The notes: generated by a model not told the origin, from the letters alone. Shown: positions 1 to 8,741, counted from the stretch's first letter. The stretch is 64,000 nt of DNA from a bacterium (GCA_023664305.1 JAMPFT010000017.1:1-64000), one strand, 5' to 3'. A program made the numbers and translations.

Positions 1-1
1 C

Positions 2-82
2 GGAAAATTTGAGATATCCGGGCAGGCTACGATGGAATTTACCTTTCAGAGCTGCGGAAAAATAAAAGCGGTTGAATATTGA
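2..82 (+). CDS. C-terminal end of an unidentified protein (5' truncated)
   Basis: The window opens inside a reading frame that runs from base 2 to a TGA at 80-82. It gives 26 residues with alternating hydrophobic and polar positions and ends in IKAVEY. The composition looks like coding sequence and the next gene follows after about 80 bases. No family can be named from so short a tail. It could still be chance, since only 27 codons are visible. Confidence 0.4.
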   Translation, partial: GKFEISGQATMEFTFQSCGKIKAVEY

Positions 83-165
83 CGGGTCTTGTTATAAAAT
101 AGAGATATCCGCGAGCGGAGTCGCATGTTGCAGCCGTCAGGTCAGCCGTGCGGGGAAGGATTCCT

Positions 166-510
166 ATGAAACTTGACACCTCAAAGATAACCGTCGAGAA
201 CCTGTGGGGCGTAATCATTGACTATGCGGGCAAGCCGTTTTCCACTAAAAAAGGTCTTCCTTTTACCTACAGTATTAAGGGAGGCGAGCTTTTTACGGAC
301 AGAAGAGAGCGTTCCATTACCAGAAGCACCTTTGAGAGAGCGTTTTTAAAGCTGGAGAAGGATCAGTGCGGAGAGGGTGCGCCGAAAAAGATTGTCGGGC
401 CAAAGACCTTGAATGTGTACGGCGCGCCTTATGTCTGGGCAGTGTTTACGGGAATCGGGCTGATTGAGGAGGAGAGTTATCTGCAGGAGGAGCTTGATCT
501 GACAAATTAG
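166..510 (+). CDS. Small conserved-looking hypothetical protein (114 aa)
   Basis: I do not recognise this family. The ATG at 166 is preferred over the in-frame GTG at 148 because a purine-rich ribosome binding site (ggggaagga, 152-160) lies six bases before it. The protein is soluble, with no signal peptide or membrane segment. Its middle is basic (a DRRERSITRSTFERAF stretch) and its C-terminus acidic. Such a charged, compact protein could be a small DNA- or RNA-associated factor, but that is only a guess. A strong intrinsic terminator follows at 529-564, so this is the last gene of its transcript. Confidence 0.6.
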   Translation: MKLDTSKITVENLWGVIIDYAGKPFSTKKGLPFTYSIKGGELFTDRRERSITRSTFERAFLKLEKDQCGEGAPKKIVGPKTLNVYGAPYVWAVFTGIGLIEEESYLQEELDLTN

Positions 511-528
511 CGGCAACTCAAATTTTAC

Positions 529-564
529 AGGACAAGTGATGACGGGCATCGCTTGTCCTTTTTT
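529..564 (+). terminator. Intrinsic terminator of the first gene
   Basis: A 13-base-pair stem (aggacaagtgatg with catcgcttgtcct, one G-T wobble) with a five-base loop is followed directly by six Ts. It lies 19 bases after the stop codon of the 166-510 gene. Confidence 0.85.
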
Positions 565-570
565 ACTCTG

Positions 571-660
571 TAGGAAACTTCGTCGCAGTCAGGGAAGAAT
601 GCGAAGCATTCTTCGAAGCGTCACGAAGAGACGCTTTGTGCCGCTTGCGGCACTTTTTTA
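571..660 (+). repeat. Modular hairpin cassette, copy A
   Basis: The cassette starts with a header taggaaacttcgtcgc. Three consecutive small hairpins follow: gaagaatgc/gcattcttc, aagcgtc/gacgctt and gtgccgc/gcggcac. The last one runs into six Ts, so the end works as a plus-strand terminator. Related cassettes occur at 666-736, 30512-30610, 23306-23384 and 17096-17173. Confidence 0.7.
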
Positions 661-665
661 GCTTA

Positions 666-736
666 TAGGAAACTTCGTCACGACAAGGGAAGAATGCGAA
701 GCATTCTTCTAAGTGCCACGCAGGGGCACTTTTTTA
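666..736 (+). repeat. Modular hairpin cassette, copy B
   Basis: It has the same header as copy A (taggaaacttcgtca) and the same gaagaatgc/gcattcttc hairpin. The middle module is missing and the last hairpin is gtgcc/ggcac followed by a T run. The T run overlaps the stop codon of the convergent serpin gene. Confidence 0.7.
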
Positions 737-2185
737 CGGTTCCGTGAGGACCCCGAGAAAGACGGGTAGCTTATCCTCGCAGTCGATAATCATGTAGACG
801 AAAGGGCGGTCCAGGGTAATGTAGATCGGCTGCGGCTCTTCCAGGGCGGCGGAAGTCTGGTAAATGGCGACGGCGGTGGCCGCGCCGGCCTTTGTGCCGG
901 AAGCGTCCACGGCGATATAGGTTTTATGGATCACGTCGCTGATATACAGGTTTTCGCCGGCATAGGAACCGATGCCGGAAAAATCCGCGCCGTAGGGGTC
1001 GAAGGCTTCCGTCATGCCCATGGATGCCAGAAGCTCTTTCATGCCGACGCTGTATTCCGTCTCAAATTTCGGAAGGGCGGCGCGGATATCGGCATCGGAG
1101 GTCTCCTCAAGCATCCGGCGGAGCTTTTCGCCGGACAGGGAACGGATGTAATCGGCGATATCGGTTCCCTCCTCCGGGAGCAGAGTGACCAGCGCATATT
1201 TTCCATCGGCGTAATACTTCAGAAAACCGAGAGCTGCGGCTTCGCCCTGTTCGTTTTCGTCCCGGATCAGGATATTTTCCCGGGAATGCATCAGTTCTGT
1301 TTCCTTTTCCGTTCCGTCCCGCAAGGTGAAAGTACCCTCCTGAACCTGGTATTCGGTATAGGGCGTCTGCCACAGCGCGTCGAAAGCAAGAGCATTGATC
1401 AGGTACATGACGGAGTCATCCGGGATACGGTCAATGATTTGGGGGATCATGCCGTCCGTGTTTTCCGATACCCAGAGATTGATATCGTTCAGAGTGGAAC
1501 TGTCAAAGGACGCCTTGCAGATTTTGGCGTCAAACAGATCCGTATTCGCCTTCAGGAAATCATCTCTTACCGTAAAATCTTCATCATCCCGAAACCAGAC
1601 GGAATTTGCCACATGAAGCCTGTAGCCGTCGCCTGCAGGAAGAGAAGCGTTGTAATCGCGCAGATATTCGCAGCAGGAGGCGGTATCCGCGCCAAAGAGA
1701 CGCTCCATCTGCGCCCTCGTTTCTCCTGCCGCGCCGTTGGCGGTCATAGTTAGGGCGTTTATCACGGACAGCGGGGAGATTAGCGTATTCCCGTCCGGAA
1801 GCAGACATTCCTGAAACAGGCGGACTGCAAAATCCGTGTAAACGGCGGCGTCCGCGGAAGGCAGGGAAGGCGCGGAGGCTGTGTTTCCCGCGTCTTCGGA
1901 GGGGCCGGATATGCCTTCTCCGGAAAGCGCGTTTCCTGCGTCTTTGGAAGTGTACACGGCGGAACCGGATGTGCCTTCTCCGGAAAGCGTGTTTTCGGCG
2001 TCTTTGGAAGCGTACACGGAGGAACCGGATATGTCCTCCCCGGCAGACGACGCATTCCTGTCGTCGGAGGAAGGGCCTCCGGCCGCGGAAGCGGGCCCGG
2101 ACTGTGAACCGCACCCTGTCAGGGCGGCGGTCAGCAGGACAGTACACAGGCCTGCTGAAACGATTCGTTTTGTTTCTGATCTCAT
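734..2185 (-). CDS. Serpin-family protease inhibitor, predicted lipoprotein
   Basis: Serpins trap serine or cysteine proteases by covalent insertion of a cleaved reactive loop. The protein (483 aa from the ATG at 2185) begins with a basic n-region, a hydrophobic core and an LTGC lipobox, so it should be a lipoprotein on the outer face of the membrane. About 80 residues of low-complexity Ser/Gly/Ala linker follow, then a full serpin fold. The hinge GTKAGAATAVAI and the C-terminal RPFVYMI motif are clear, so it is probably inhibitory. By alignment to alpha-1-antitrypsin numbering, P1-P1' falls near Thr-Ser, which would suit elastase- or subtilisin-like targets (inference). Serpins are rare in Firmicutes, but gut examples from Eubacterium siraeum are known. 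A longer start at 2212 is possible but spoils the signal peptide. Confidence 0.9.
   Translation of the reverse strand: MRSETKRIVSAGLCTVLLTAALTGCGSQSGPASAAGGPSSDDRNASSAGEDISGSSVYASKDAENTLSGEGTSGSAVYTSKDAGNALSGEGISGPSEDAGNTASAPSLPSADAAVYTDFAVRLFQECLLPDGNTLISPLSVINALTMTANGAAGETRAQMERLFGADTASCCEYLRDYNASLPAGDGYRLHVANSVWFRDDEDFTVRDDFLKANTDLFDAKICKASFDSSTLNDINLWVSENTDGMIPQIIDRIPDDSVMYLINALAFDALWQTPYTEYQVQEGTFTLRDGTEKETELMHSRENILIRDENEQGEAAALGFLKYYADGKYALVTLLPEEGTDIADYIRSLSGEKLRRMLEETSDADIRAALPKFETEYSVGMKELLASMGMTEAFDPYGADFSGIGSYAGENLYISDVIHKTYIAVDASGTKAGAATAVAIYQTSAALEEPQPIYITLDRPFVYMIIDCEDKLPVFLGVLTEP
1905..2035. repeat. 60-bp tandem repeat inside the serpin linker
   Basis: The motif ccggatatgccttctccgg and its variants recur at 1905, 1965 and 2025, an exact 60-base (20-codon) period. 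It encodes imperfect repeats with TSKDAGNALSGEG-like units in the linker between the lipobox and the serpin domain. The length of this linker probably varies between strains. Confidence 0.8.
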
Positions 2186-2382
2186 ATGAAATACCCATCC
2201 TTTCCTATGCATTGAACGGCAGGCGTCTTTTTATGTTTCTTATCATTATAGCACACTTGCAGGAATGATCCATGCCCTTCACAGAGACAGACGGCAAAAA
2301 AGGAAAGAGGTTCCCGGAAATTGGGAAATGAGCAAAGAAAATTTTTAAGATAATCTGCCGCATACGGCAAAGGCAGGCGATC

Positions 2383-2934
2383 TTACCAGGCAATGTCCCG
2401 CCCCGTATTCGGGCTGACAGCGCAATAGGTGATATCCAGAAGAAAAACCGTGAGGAGAAAACCGCATAGAATAAGCCGCCAAACCGGCGGAATCCGATGA
2501 TAGAGGCGCATATACCACGGGAGAAGGAAACAGTTGAGCAGCATGCCGCCCAGACCGAAGCACAGAGCTCCGGCCAGGCAGATCCGGCCGCCCAGATTCA
2601 GGAAAAAGCTGCTGTAATCCCACCAGCGCAGTCCCCATTTCCATTCCAGAAATACACTGGCGCCGTATTCCAGAACAGAACAGATCAGTGCGGAGAGGAA
2701 AAAGGTAGTAATTGGCCGCCGGGACCATTTTTGCAGGAGAAACCACAGCAGCAGTCCGCCGATTCCGTAGATGGGCAGATAAGGGCCATAGTAGATTCCC
2801 CTGTTGACAAAGGCATGCCTTGTGAACAGATAGATCCCCACTTCCCAGAGCCAGCCCAGAAAAGCCAGCAGGAAAAACAGGAGTATATAAAAATCGACTT
2901 TTCTTGCATTGAGGGGAGTAATTTGCTTTTTCAT
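2383..2934 (-). CDS. Single-domain PF06541 (CmpB-type) membrane protein
   Basis: This 183-residue membrane protein has about five hydrophobic segments. It carries family hallmarks: an FVNRGIYYGPYLPIYGIGG segment after the first helix and WWDYSSFFLNLGGRICL later. PF06541 is annotated as a putative ABC-transporter type IV component, but its function is not established and no ATPase is adjacent. The ATG at 2934 gives a compact N-terminus. A TTG at 2979 would extend it by 15 residues. A two-domain relative lies at 5058-6395. The next gene upstream (2989-3417) is on the same strand 54 bases away. Confidence 0.75.
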   Translation of the reverse strand: MKKQITPLNARKVDFYILLFFLLAFLGWLWEVGIYLFTRHAFVNRGIYYGPYLPIYGIGGLLLWFLLQKWSRRPITTFFLSALICSVLEYGASVFLEWKWGLRWWDYSSFFLNLGGRICLAGALCFGLGGMLLNCFLLPWYMRLYHRIPPVWRLILCGFLLTVFLLDITYCAVSPNTGRDIAW

Positions 2935-2988
2935 ACTCTTAGTCTGCCCTGTTTCCCGTTCTTTATCCGGCCGCGGCAAAATCAGGGA

Positions 2989-3417
2989 TTATTTTGTAAA
3001 GTCGATATCATACCGGGCGCCGTGAGAAAACAGGACGCCGTCCGTCAGGCGGATGCGGAGAATGCAGGTATTGACATCCTCAAAGTTGTTGTGACCGTTA
3101 TCGATCCAGGCGGAGAAGGCGCGCTTCAGCGCGGCGGCGATATCGGCATTCTCCGGTTTTCCGAAATAGCCCAGATTTTCACCTGTGCCGTGAGCGGTGA
3201 ACCAGTCCCCGGAGACGGCGACAACGGGGTTTTCGGCAATATGGCGCATTTTGTTGGAAAGACCGTAGGTAATCACATAAAAAGCGCCGTCTTCATAAAA
3301 AGTATTAACGCTGCGCACATAGGGAATACCGTTTTCCGCTGTCGCCAGAGAGAGGATGGAGTCATGTCCGAAACGCTCCTCCATAAGTTTTTTTGTTACA
3401 TCGGATAATTTTTCCAT
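2989..3417 (-). CDS. Pyridoxamine 5'-phosphate oxidase-like flavin-binding protein
   Basis: This 142-residue protein fits the split-barrel FMN-binding fold of the PNPOx-like family. Features include an ENGIPYVRSVNTFYEDGAFY strand pair, a GLSNKMRHIAENP helix segment and a VAVSGDWF strand. In Clostridia such proteins often reduce small substrates or simply bind flavin, and true pyridoxamine-phosphate oxidase activity is unlikely at this length. A ribosome binding site (aggaa) precedes the ATG on the minus strand. It is probably co-oriented with, but not clearly linked in function to, the PF06541 gene downstream. Confidence 0.75.
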   Translation of the reverse strand: MEKLSDVTKKLMEERFGHDSILSLATAENGIPYVRSVNTFYEDGAFYVITYGLSNKMRHIAENPVVAVSGDWFTAHGTGENLGYFGKPENADIAAALKRAFSAWIDNGHNNFEDVNTCILRIRLTDGVLFSHGARYDIDFTK

Positions 3418-3450
3418 AGGAAGATTCCTTTCTTAAGATAAAAATTTGTA

Positions 3451-3990
3451 CTACATAAGCAGTGCTATCATAGAAAATACGGCGGATAGCACTGTCACAA
3501 GCATTATCAGTGAAAATACAATCCAATAAAGTTTCTTCGTTTTCGTACTTTTATTTCCGTTTGTTTTCTCGATGCTCTCATTGACTGTATCAAATCTGAT
3601 CGGATAACCGGATGGCGGTACGGATGCCTGATACTGTCGGTTCTGCTTTTTTGCTTCGGTCATTCTGGAATATTGGTATAACATGGCAAGCGGATCGGAT
3701 CGGCTTAAAATACGCTCATGGAAATTCCTGAGCCAAGCAATGTCTTTTTGCGTACACATTTCTTCATGAAATGCCCCTTCCGTATGTGCCAGGTTGTTTC
3801 TGATATGCCGGAGCCGAACCAGTTGTTCCAAATCTGCATTCCAACTGGAGATATTTCTGAAGTTGTTTCCCGACACATTTCTCATATCGTCAATGTATTT
3901 GGAAATGCCGTGCCTGTCTCCATAAAGTTCCCCACACAGCTTATCCAGGTGCTTAAATTCCTCGAAAAAAGCATAGTTCAGGTTATCCAT
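3451..3990 (-). CDS. Tail-anchored hypothetical protein with an RNNLAH helix
   Basis: This 179-residue protein has an N-terminal helical domain with the motif RLRHIRNNLAHTEGAF near residue 65. The motif resembles helices of HEPN/DUF-type small proteins, but I cannot assign a family. A linker follows, and one C-terminal membrane segment (about residues 155-177) ends two residues from the stop. This predicts a cytoplasmic domain anchored by its tail. The ATG at 3990 has a good ribosome binding site (gggga, five bases away), unlike the in-frame ATG at 4002. A 227-base gap separates it from the divergent kinase gene. Confidence 0.55.
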   Translation of the reverse strand: MDNLNYAFFEEFKHLDKLCGELYGDRHGISKYIDDMRNVSGNNFRNISSWNADLEQLVRLRHIRNNLAHTEGAFHEEMCTQKDIAWLRNFHERILSRSDPLAMLYQYSRMTEAKKQNRQYQASVPPSGYPIRFDTVNESIEKTNGNKSTKTKKLYWIVFSLIMLVTVLSAVFSMIALLM

Positions 3991-4229
3991 TTCAGTCCCC
4001 ATAGTTAAACATTGGTATCTTTATAATAATTTTATCCCGTATCCGCAGTTCGTAACACAATCCCATAAACGCGTCTTTTATTATACCAGAACTATTCCTA
4101 AAAGTGTATACTGTTATTTTCCCGACTGTAATGAAAATAGTGAGATTTGAAAAGCGGAATTTGGGAAAAATTTTTGGCGTTACACGGTGAATTATGGTAA
4201 AATGTTGACACGAAAGGGGATCTTGTAGG

Positions 4230-4805
4230 ATGAAAAATAACATTATCATTGCGGGTGTTCCGAGAGCCGGAAAAAGCACCGTTTCCCGTTTGATGTCAAA
4301 ACAGTACGGGTATCAGCATGTCAGCATGGATTCGATCATAGCGGGATTTGAGAAGTGCTTCCCCGAAACGGGGGTGAATACTTATGCAGGGCTGTCTTCT
4401 ATGGATACCTTGCGCCTCATCAGCGGTAAGATGGCGCCTTTTGTCCGGGCAATGCTGGAGAGCGGTGAATACGATGAGTTTCGTCCGGGTATGGTGCTGG
4501 ATATGTATCAGCTTTTGCCGGAGGATTATATGAAATATATCCATGGGGCGAACTGTGAAATCTTTTATTTTATCACGTCTGACGTGACGCCGGAGGAGCG
4601 GTTTACCATTCAAAAGAAGTATGACACGGAAAAGGATTATACCTTTTACAAATCGGACGAAGAGCTGCGGGAAGGCGCGGTGTATCTTGTGGAGCAAAGC
4701 GTCTGTATGAAAGAGCAGTGTCAAAAATACGGCCTGCCGTATTTTGAAACCGCAAGGGACAGGGAGCGGATATTTTCCGATTTCTTGAAAAGCTTCGGGT
4801 CTTAG
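4230..4805 (+). CDS. P-loop nucleoside/shikimate-type kinase, substrate unknown
   Basis: The N-terminus carries a textbook Walker A motif (GVPRAGKST, residues 9-17) followed by an LMSKQYGYQHVSMDS stretch. That layout is typical of small adenylate-kinase-like or zeta-toxin-like phosphotransferases. The 191 residues fit a single P-loop domain and no second domain is visible. The substrate cannot be read from sequence. The gene stands alone. It starts just after a ribosome binding site (gaaagggg) and is followed by a perfect 14-bp hairpin. Confidence 0.65.
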   Translation: MKNNIIIAGVPRAGKSTVSRLMSKQYGYQHVSMDSIIAGFEKCFPETGVNTYAGLSSMDTLRLISGKMAPFVRAMLESGEYDEFRPGMVLDMYQLLPEDYMKYIHGANCEIFYFITSDVTPEERFTIQKKYDTEKDYTFYKSDEELREGAVYLVEQSVCMKEQCQKYGLPYFETARDRERIFSDFLKSFGS

Positions 4806-4810
4806 GGACG

Positions 4811-4842
4811 CGGAAATCCCCGGCGTATGCCGGGGATTTCCG
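4811..4842 (+). terminator. Perfect 14-bp hairpin after the kinase gene
   Basis: cggaaatccccggc pairs without mismatch to gccggggatttccg around a gtat loop, six bases after the stop codon. No T run follows, so it may act more as an mRNA 3'-end stabiliser or a weak terminator. The remaining 215 bases to 5057 show no gene. Confidence 0.6.
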
Positions 4843-5057
4843 CCCGTATGTAATGGAGTTAAATAAAAGGAAATGTATGAAAACCTGCCGCGCAGGATTG
4901 CTTTTTGTCGAAGCTGACAGAACCCTAACGCAGTGTTAAAATCCAACAGCTCCTTTGTTTTATATATTCATCATACAGGGAAAATGTGTCAAAAGTTTGA
5001 CTTTATCCGAAAGAAATTATAAACATTCTTAATAAAATATAATTTGCCGTGAGGCCG

Positions 5058-6395
5058 TCACTCTACCAGCTTTGCGTTGGGATAAATTCTCTCCATCCTT
5101 TCGTCGTCGAAGCGGCTGTCTAAAAGCAGATCCAGCGCGGAGGTTTCCACGGAGGCTCCGGAGTCTGCAGCGTGGCGTTCGTTGTATCTGGCCAGCGCCA
5201 GGGAGGAGACCGCCATGTTGAAGAGCATAAACACGATCAGGATGTTGAAGAGGATCGTGCCAAACCGCTTGGGGATCTTTTCAATCCACCGGGACAGTAC
5301 GGGATAGATGATCTTTAACCAGACCACGGCGGCGATTCCCCAGAAAAAGCAGTAGAGGAGATTGATCCGTCCGCCCAGATTGAAGGCAAAGCCGCTGTAA
5401 TCCCAGAAAACCGCGCCGAAGACCAGCTCTGTGAAGACGCTGCAGATATATTCGTAAGCGCCGCCCAGCAAGGTGCCCGCCAGGAAGATATAGCGGTCGC
5501 TTTTGCCGCGGTAGCGGTACAAAAACAGGGTCAGCAGAGAACAGCCCAGTCCCCAGACAATGCTGAAGGGGCCGTACACGACGCTGCTGCGGCTCATGAG
5601 GACGCCCATAGTGAGCAGACAGAAAACCGTCTCCGTGACGTCTCCCAGAAACGCGCCGATAAAGAAAAGAGCGATCAGCTTGTAAAAAGAGCAGCCTTCC
5701 GCAAAGACGGCGCTCTTTTTTCTGGCGTCCCGGCTTCGGATGCTGTCCTCCAGATTTTCCCGGGTGATGGCCGGAAAGGATTTTGTCATTCTTTTCCGGA
5801 CGCTCACTGTCAGCCGGTTTTCCAAAAGGCTGGAGGTATGCTGCAGTCCGTCCGACAGGTCGGTCAGCTGTTTGATCCGGACGGTCATCCCGAGGACGGC
5901 CATGGCGGAGGTCAGAAAATCCAGCAGGAGAAGAACGGCGGCGGTCCAGAGGAAAATGACCGCGATCAAATGCGGGATCAGTCCCAGCAGGCGGCAGAAG
6001 AGCGCATTGGTAAACAGAACCGTCACGACGGCGAGGACGCCCCACAGCAGCGAATAGCGCAGGCAGACATAGCCGCCGATATTGTATTTGTTCCCGGAGT
6101 AGTCCCACAGCTTTTTGCCTAAAAATTTTTCCATCAGCATCCCGGTGGAATATTCCAGTACCGTGGCGAGAACCGTCCCGCCCAGAAACAGGAAAAACGG
6201 TCTGCCTGCGAGCTCGGGGAGGAACAGGGCGAACAAAACGGCTCCGACCCCGTAAATGGGGCAGAGCGGGGAGTTGATAAAGCCCCGGTTTATAAATTGT
6301 CTGCGGCGGACGGCAGCATAGCAGACCTCGATACACCATCCGATAAAGGAGTATATCAAAAACAGCCAGGCGAGATCGGCGGGTGAGTAAGTCAT
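5058..6395 (-). CDS. Two-domain PF06541 (CmpB-type) membrane protein
   Basis: This 445-residue protein contains two copies of the same membrane domain. The first copy (about residues 5-165) has RGFINSPLCPIYGVGA and LWDYSGNKYNIGGYVCL. The second copy (about 240-390) has SSVVYGPFSIVWGLG and FWDYSGFAFNLGGRINL. About 70 largely polar residues link them. The single-domain gene at 2383-2934 has the same motifs, so this is an internal duplication within the family. The function is unknown. A ribosome binding site aggagg precedes the ATG by nine bases. It is monocistronic, as far as can be seen. Confidence 0.8.
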   Translation of the reverse strand: MTYSPADLAWLFLIYSFIGWCIEVCYAAVRRRQFINRGFINSPLCPIYGVGAVLFALFLPELAGRPFFLFLGGTVLATVLEYSTGMLMEKFLGKKLWDYSGNKYNIGGYVCLRYSLLWGVLAVVTVLFTNALFCRLLGLIPHLIAVIFLWTAAVLLLLDFLTSAMAVLGMTVRIKQLTDLSDGLQHTSSLLENRLTVSVRKRMTKSFPAITRENLEDSIRSRDARKKSAVFAEGCSFYKLIALFFIGAFLGDVTETVFCLLTMGVLMSRSSVVYGPFSIVWGLGCSLLTLFLYRYRGKSDRYIFLAGTLLGGAYEYICSVFTELVFGAVFWDYSGFAFNLGGRINLLYCFFWGIAAVVWLKIIYPVLSRWIEKIPKRFGTILFNILIVFMLFNMAVSSLALARYNERHAADSGASVETSALDLLLDSRFDDERMERIYPNAKLVE

Positions 6396-6476
6396 ATCTG
6401 TTTCTTCCTCCTGTCATTTATGCCGTTATAATCCGGCAGTGAATTTTGAAGCCCTTCCGGCGCAGCCGCAAAGAGC

Positions 6477-8306
6477 TTAGCGGATTTCCAACTCAAAGAC
6501 GGGCGCCGTCATCCTCAGCCGGATGCGGTACAGGTCATGATCCCATGCGGTCCGGAGTCTGGGGTCCTCCACCGGCAGAATGTCCAGAGCGAGAAGCTCT
6601 GCGCCGTAAAAGCAGAACGCCGCGTCTCCGATTTGCAGTGTGTGTTCTTCTGTCGCTTCCGGCTTTTCATAAGTAATAAAGTTAAGAATTACGTTACCGC
6701 AGTCCGTCCTGTCGGTTAAAAGGACGCGGTCCTCATTCTTTTCCAGGGTCACCTGCCTCCGGTAGGAATGGGTCCCGGACGGGAAAGGATAAGCGCCCGC
6801 CAGCTCCATGGAAATGGAAGCGGTTTGGTCACGGAGGGAGACGACGGTGTCTTTGGCGCCGTACTCTGCCCCGTCCCGCTGATCGAGGCCTTCAAGGGTG
6901 GGAAGGTTGTGGTAGCAGGACTGCATGGTCCAGATTTCATATCGCCTGGAGGAAAAGGTTTTCGCGGTGTAGCTCTCCACCCCGATATCGGCCAGCAGGG
7001 GAAGGCCGTTTTTATAGAGCGTCAGGCTTCCCGTGTCGTTGTGGTTGTGGTTGTCTCCGTTGTTCCCCGCTTTTACCGCGAGGCAGAAGCTTTTGCTTCT
7101 GGCGATGAAGAGGCCGATGCTGGGATAAAAGATATCCCCGAAGACCGCGGGCGCGGCGGGCAGGGCGGCATAATCCGTGACCTCCTGAAAGTGAAAGGCG
7201 TTTTGAACCCTGTAGTAGAGGTTCAGCTGATAGATTTCCTCCTCATAAATTTCATCCTGCGCCGCCCGGTAGTCCTCTGCCGCAAAACGCATCAGGTCGT
7301 GCCGGCCGGTGCGTTTCCCGAAGAGAAATTCCCTCACGCCCGCGCGGCCCGCCACGGGTGAGCAGTCCGCAAAATTGAAATAATATTTTCCGTCCACATG
7401 GACGTTTGCGATATAAAGGGCAATATTTTGAAGCTTTTCCCATCGGTAGAGGTGGGCGAAGGAACCGCCCGTGATCTGATTCATGAGATCCGTGGCCGCG
7501 TCCAGACAAAGCCCTGCTCTGCGGAAATACTGCGCGCCCTCGTCGCAGCAGCCGTCCTCTCCGTAATCCTTCAGAAAAAGGTCGCAGCTTTCGGCGGCTT
7601 TTGCCAGAACCGCCTTGCCGAGAGGCTGGTCGCACCCGTTTAAAAAGACGGTGAGCAGCACGTTCTGGGTACACCAGGGCGTCCAGTTGCACATAGGCTC
7701 ATCCCCGTTTCCCATCCACCAGAAATGCCTGTGCAGATAGGGCGCGGCAATCCGCTTTTCCAGCTCGATGGCGATTCTTGTGACAATGTGGGGGCTGACT
7801 TCATTCAGCTGCCGCCACAGAAGATACCGGATACAGGCGAGCTGCGCGCCGGTCTCGCAGGCAAACAGATCCAGCACCGGGCGGGAGACGTCCGGCAGAA
7901 TCTCCTGGGGATCGCTTCTTCTGTAGGAATTATGAGGTGGCAGCTGCCAGGCGCTTTCCTCGCAGACAGCGAAGATGCCGTCGATAATATCGTCCAGAAA
8001 CCGTCCCTTGTTCTCCACACATTCGGCCAGCGCGAGGGAATTGAGCCGGTATCTTTTTTCAAAATAAAGATTTTCATAGTTGACGCGGTTCCCGGTCCGT
8101 TTGAAGGCCATGAAATCTGTAGCCCGTATAAGGGGCCAGGGCTTGTTCAGGCAGGCTTCCCCCTGAGCGATCAGCCGGGTCCTTAACGGCTCGGGCAGCC
8201 GCTCCCAGGCCTCGCGCTGCCACGCGGCGGGAAAGGGGCGAAACTCCAGCAGATCCCGGCCTTCTGTCAGGAAAGCCTCCGCGGCTTCTTTGTAACGCAT
8301 TTCCAT
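6477..8306 (-). CDS. Heparinase II/III-family polysaccharide lyase-like protein
   Basis: This 609-residue protein has an N-terminal alpha/alpha-toroid part and a C-terminal beta-sandwich of the heparinase II/III type. The family signature is clear at about residues 410-470: a DNHNHNDTGSLTLY segment, then PLLADIGVESYT and FSSRRYEIWTMQS. The conserved His, Asn and Tyr residues of the lyase centre are present. No signal peptide is visible, so it probably acts in the cytoplasm on imported uronic-acid oligosaccharides. The exact substrate is unknown. The start is fixed by gaggaggtt six bases upstream. No sugar transporter is adjacent. Confidence 0.8.
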   Translation of the reverse strand: MEMRYKEAAEAFLTEGRDLLEFRPFPAAWQREAWERLPEPLRTRLIAQGEACLNKPWPLIRATDFMAFKRTGNRVNYENLYFEKRYRLNSLALAECVENKGRFLDDIIDGIFAVCEESAWQLPPHNSYRRSDPQEILPDVSRPVLDLFACETGAQLACIRYLLWRQLNEVSPHIVTRIAIELEKRIAAPYLHRHFWWMGNGDEPMCNWTPWCTQNVLLTVFLNGCDQPLGKAVLAKAAESCDLFLKDYGEDGCCDEGAQYFRRAGLCLDAATDLMNQITGGSFAHLYRWEKLQNIALYIANVHVDGKYYFNFADCSPVAGRAGVREFLFGKRTGRHDLMRFAAEDYRAAQDEIYEEEIYQLNLYYRVQNAFHFQEVTDYAALPAAPAVFGDIFYPSIGLFIARSKSFCLAVKAGNNGDNHNHNDTGSLTLYKNGLPLLADIGVESYTAKTFSSRRYEIWTMQSCYHNLPTLEGLDQRDGAEYGAKDTVVSLRDQTASISMELAGAYPFPSGTHSYRRQVTLEKNEDRVLLTDRTDCGNVILNFITYEKPEATEEHTLQIGDAAFCFYGAELLALDILPVEDPRLRTAWDHDLYRIRLRMTAPVFELEIR

Positions 8307-8423
8307 AGCGAACCTCCTCCTAATATCAGACCCCGGGCTGTCCTGCAGCCGGGCGGGGCATCGGATTTAAGTATAGCACACCGGCGAGGAAAAAAATACC
8401 GCTGCCGAAAAATTTTCGTTGTG

Positions 8424-8452
8424 TTGACTGGGAGCGGCTTTAGGTATATGAT
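8424..8452 (+). promoter_or_regulatory. Promoter-like pair far upstream of the chemoreceptor
   Basis: TTGACT (8424-8429) and TATGAT (8447-8452) are 17 bases apart on the plus strand. The 434-base gap 8307-8741 holds no gene. It contains this site, a GC-rich stretch, an A-rich stretch and the nearer promoter at 8668. Transcripts from here would have a leader of about 280 bases. Confidence 0.4.
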
Positions 8453-8667
8453 ATTGTCATCAGGCAAAGGACGTCGGAGGCGCGCTGGCGGATCGGGGCG
8501 GTTCCCACCCGGGCGCAGGGCAGGATCCGGGGCATATGTGGCATGACGCCCGCATAAAAATACACTGGGAGGAGGGAATAAATCGGGAGAAAGCGCCTTG
8601 CTTTTGCCGCTTTATGGGAAAAAAACACAAAAAATTAAAAAAATTACGGTATTTGATGAAAAACCCT

Positions 8668-8696
8668 TTGAAAATGTGACGCCAGTTTGGTAGAAT
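8668..8696 (+). promoter_or_regulatory. Proximal promoter of the chemoreceptor-mecA pair
   Basis: TTGAAA (8668-8673), a 17-base spacer and TAGAAT (8691-8696) lie about 45 bases before the start of the chemoreceptor gene. A strong ribosome binding site aaaggagga follows at about 8725. Confidence 0.55.
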
Positions 8697-8741
8697 AGGG
8701 GTACAGGCACTAACGAGGAAATAAAGGAGGAGAGCATAGAC

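Noticed and set aside
926-1753. 275-codon plus-strand frame opposite the serpin gene
   Set aside because: Complement of the serpin coding region, with no independent evidence.
8460-8660. Cyclic-di-GMP or other riboswitch upstream of the chemoreceptor
   Set aside because: The leader is long and GC-rich in part, but I found none of the conserved core sequences of the c-di-GMP classes.
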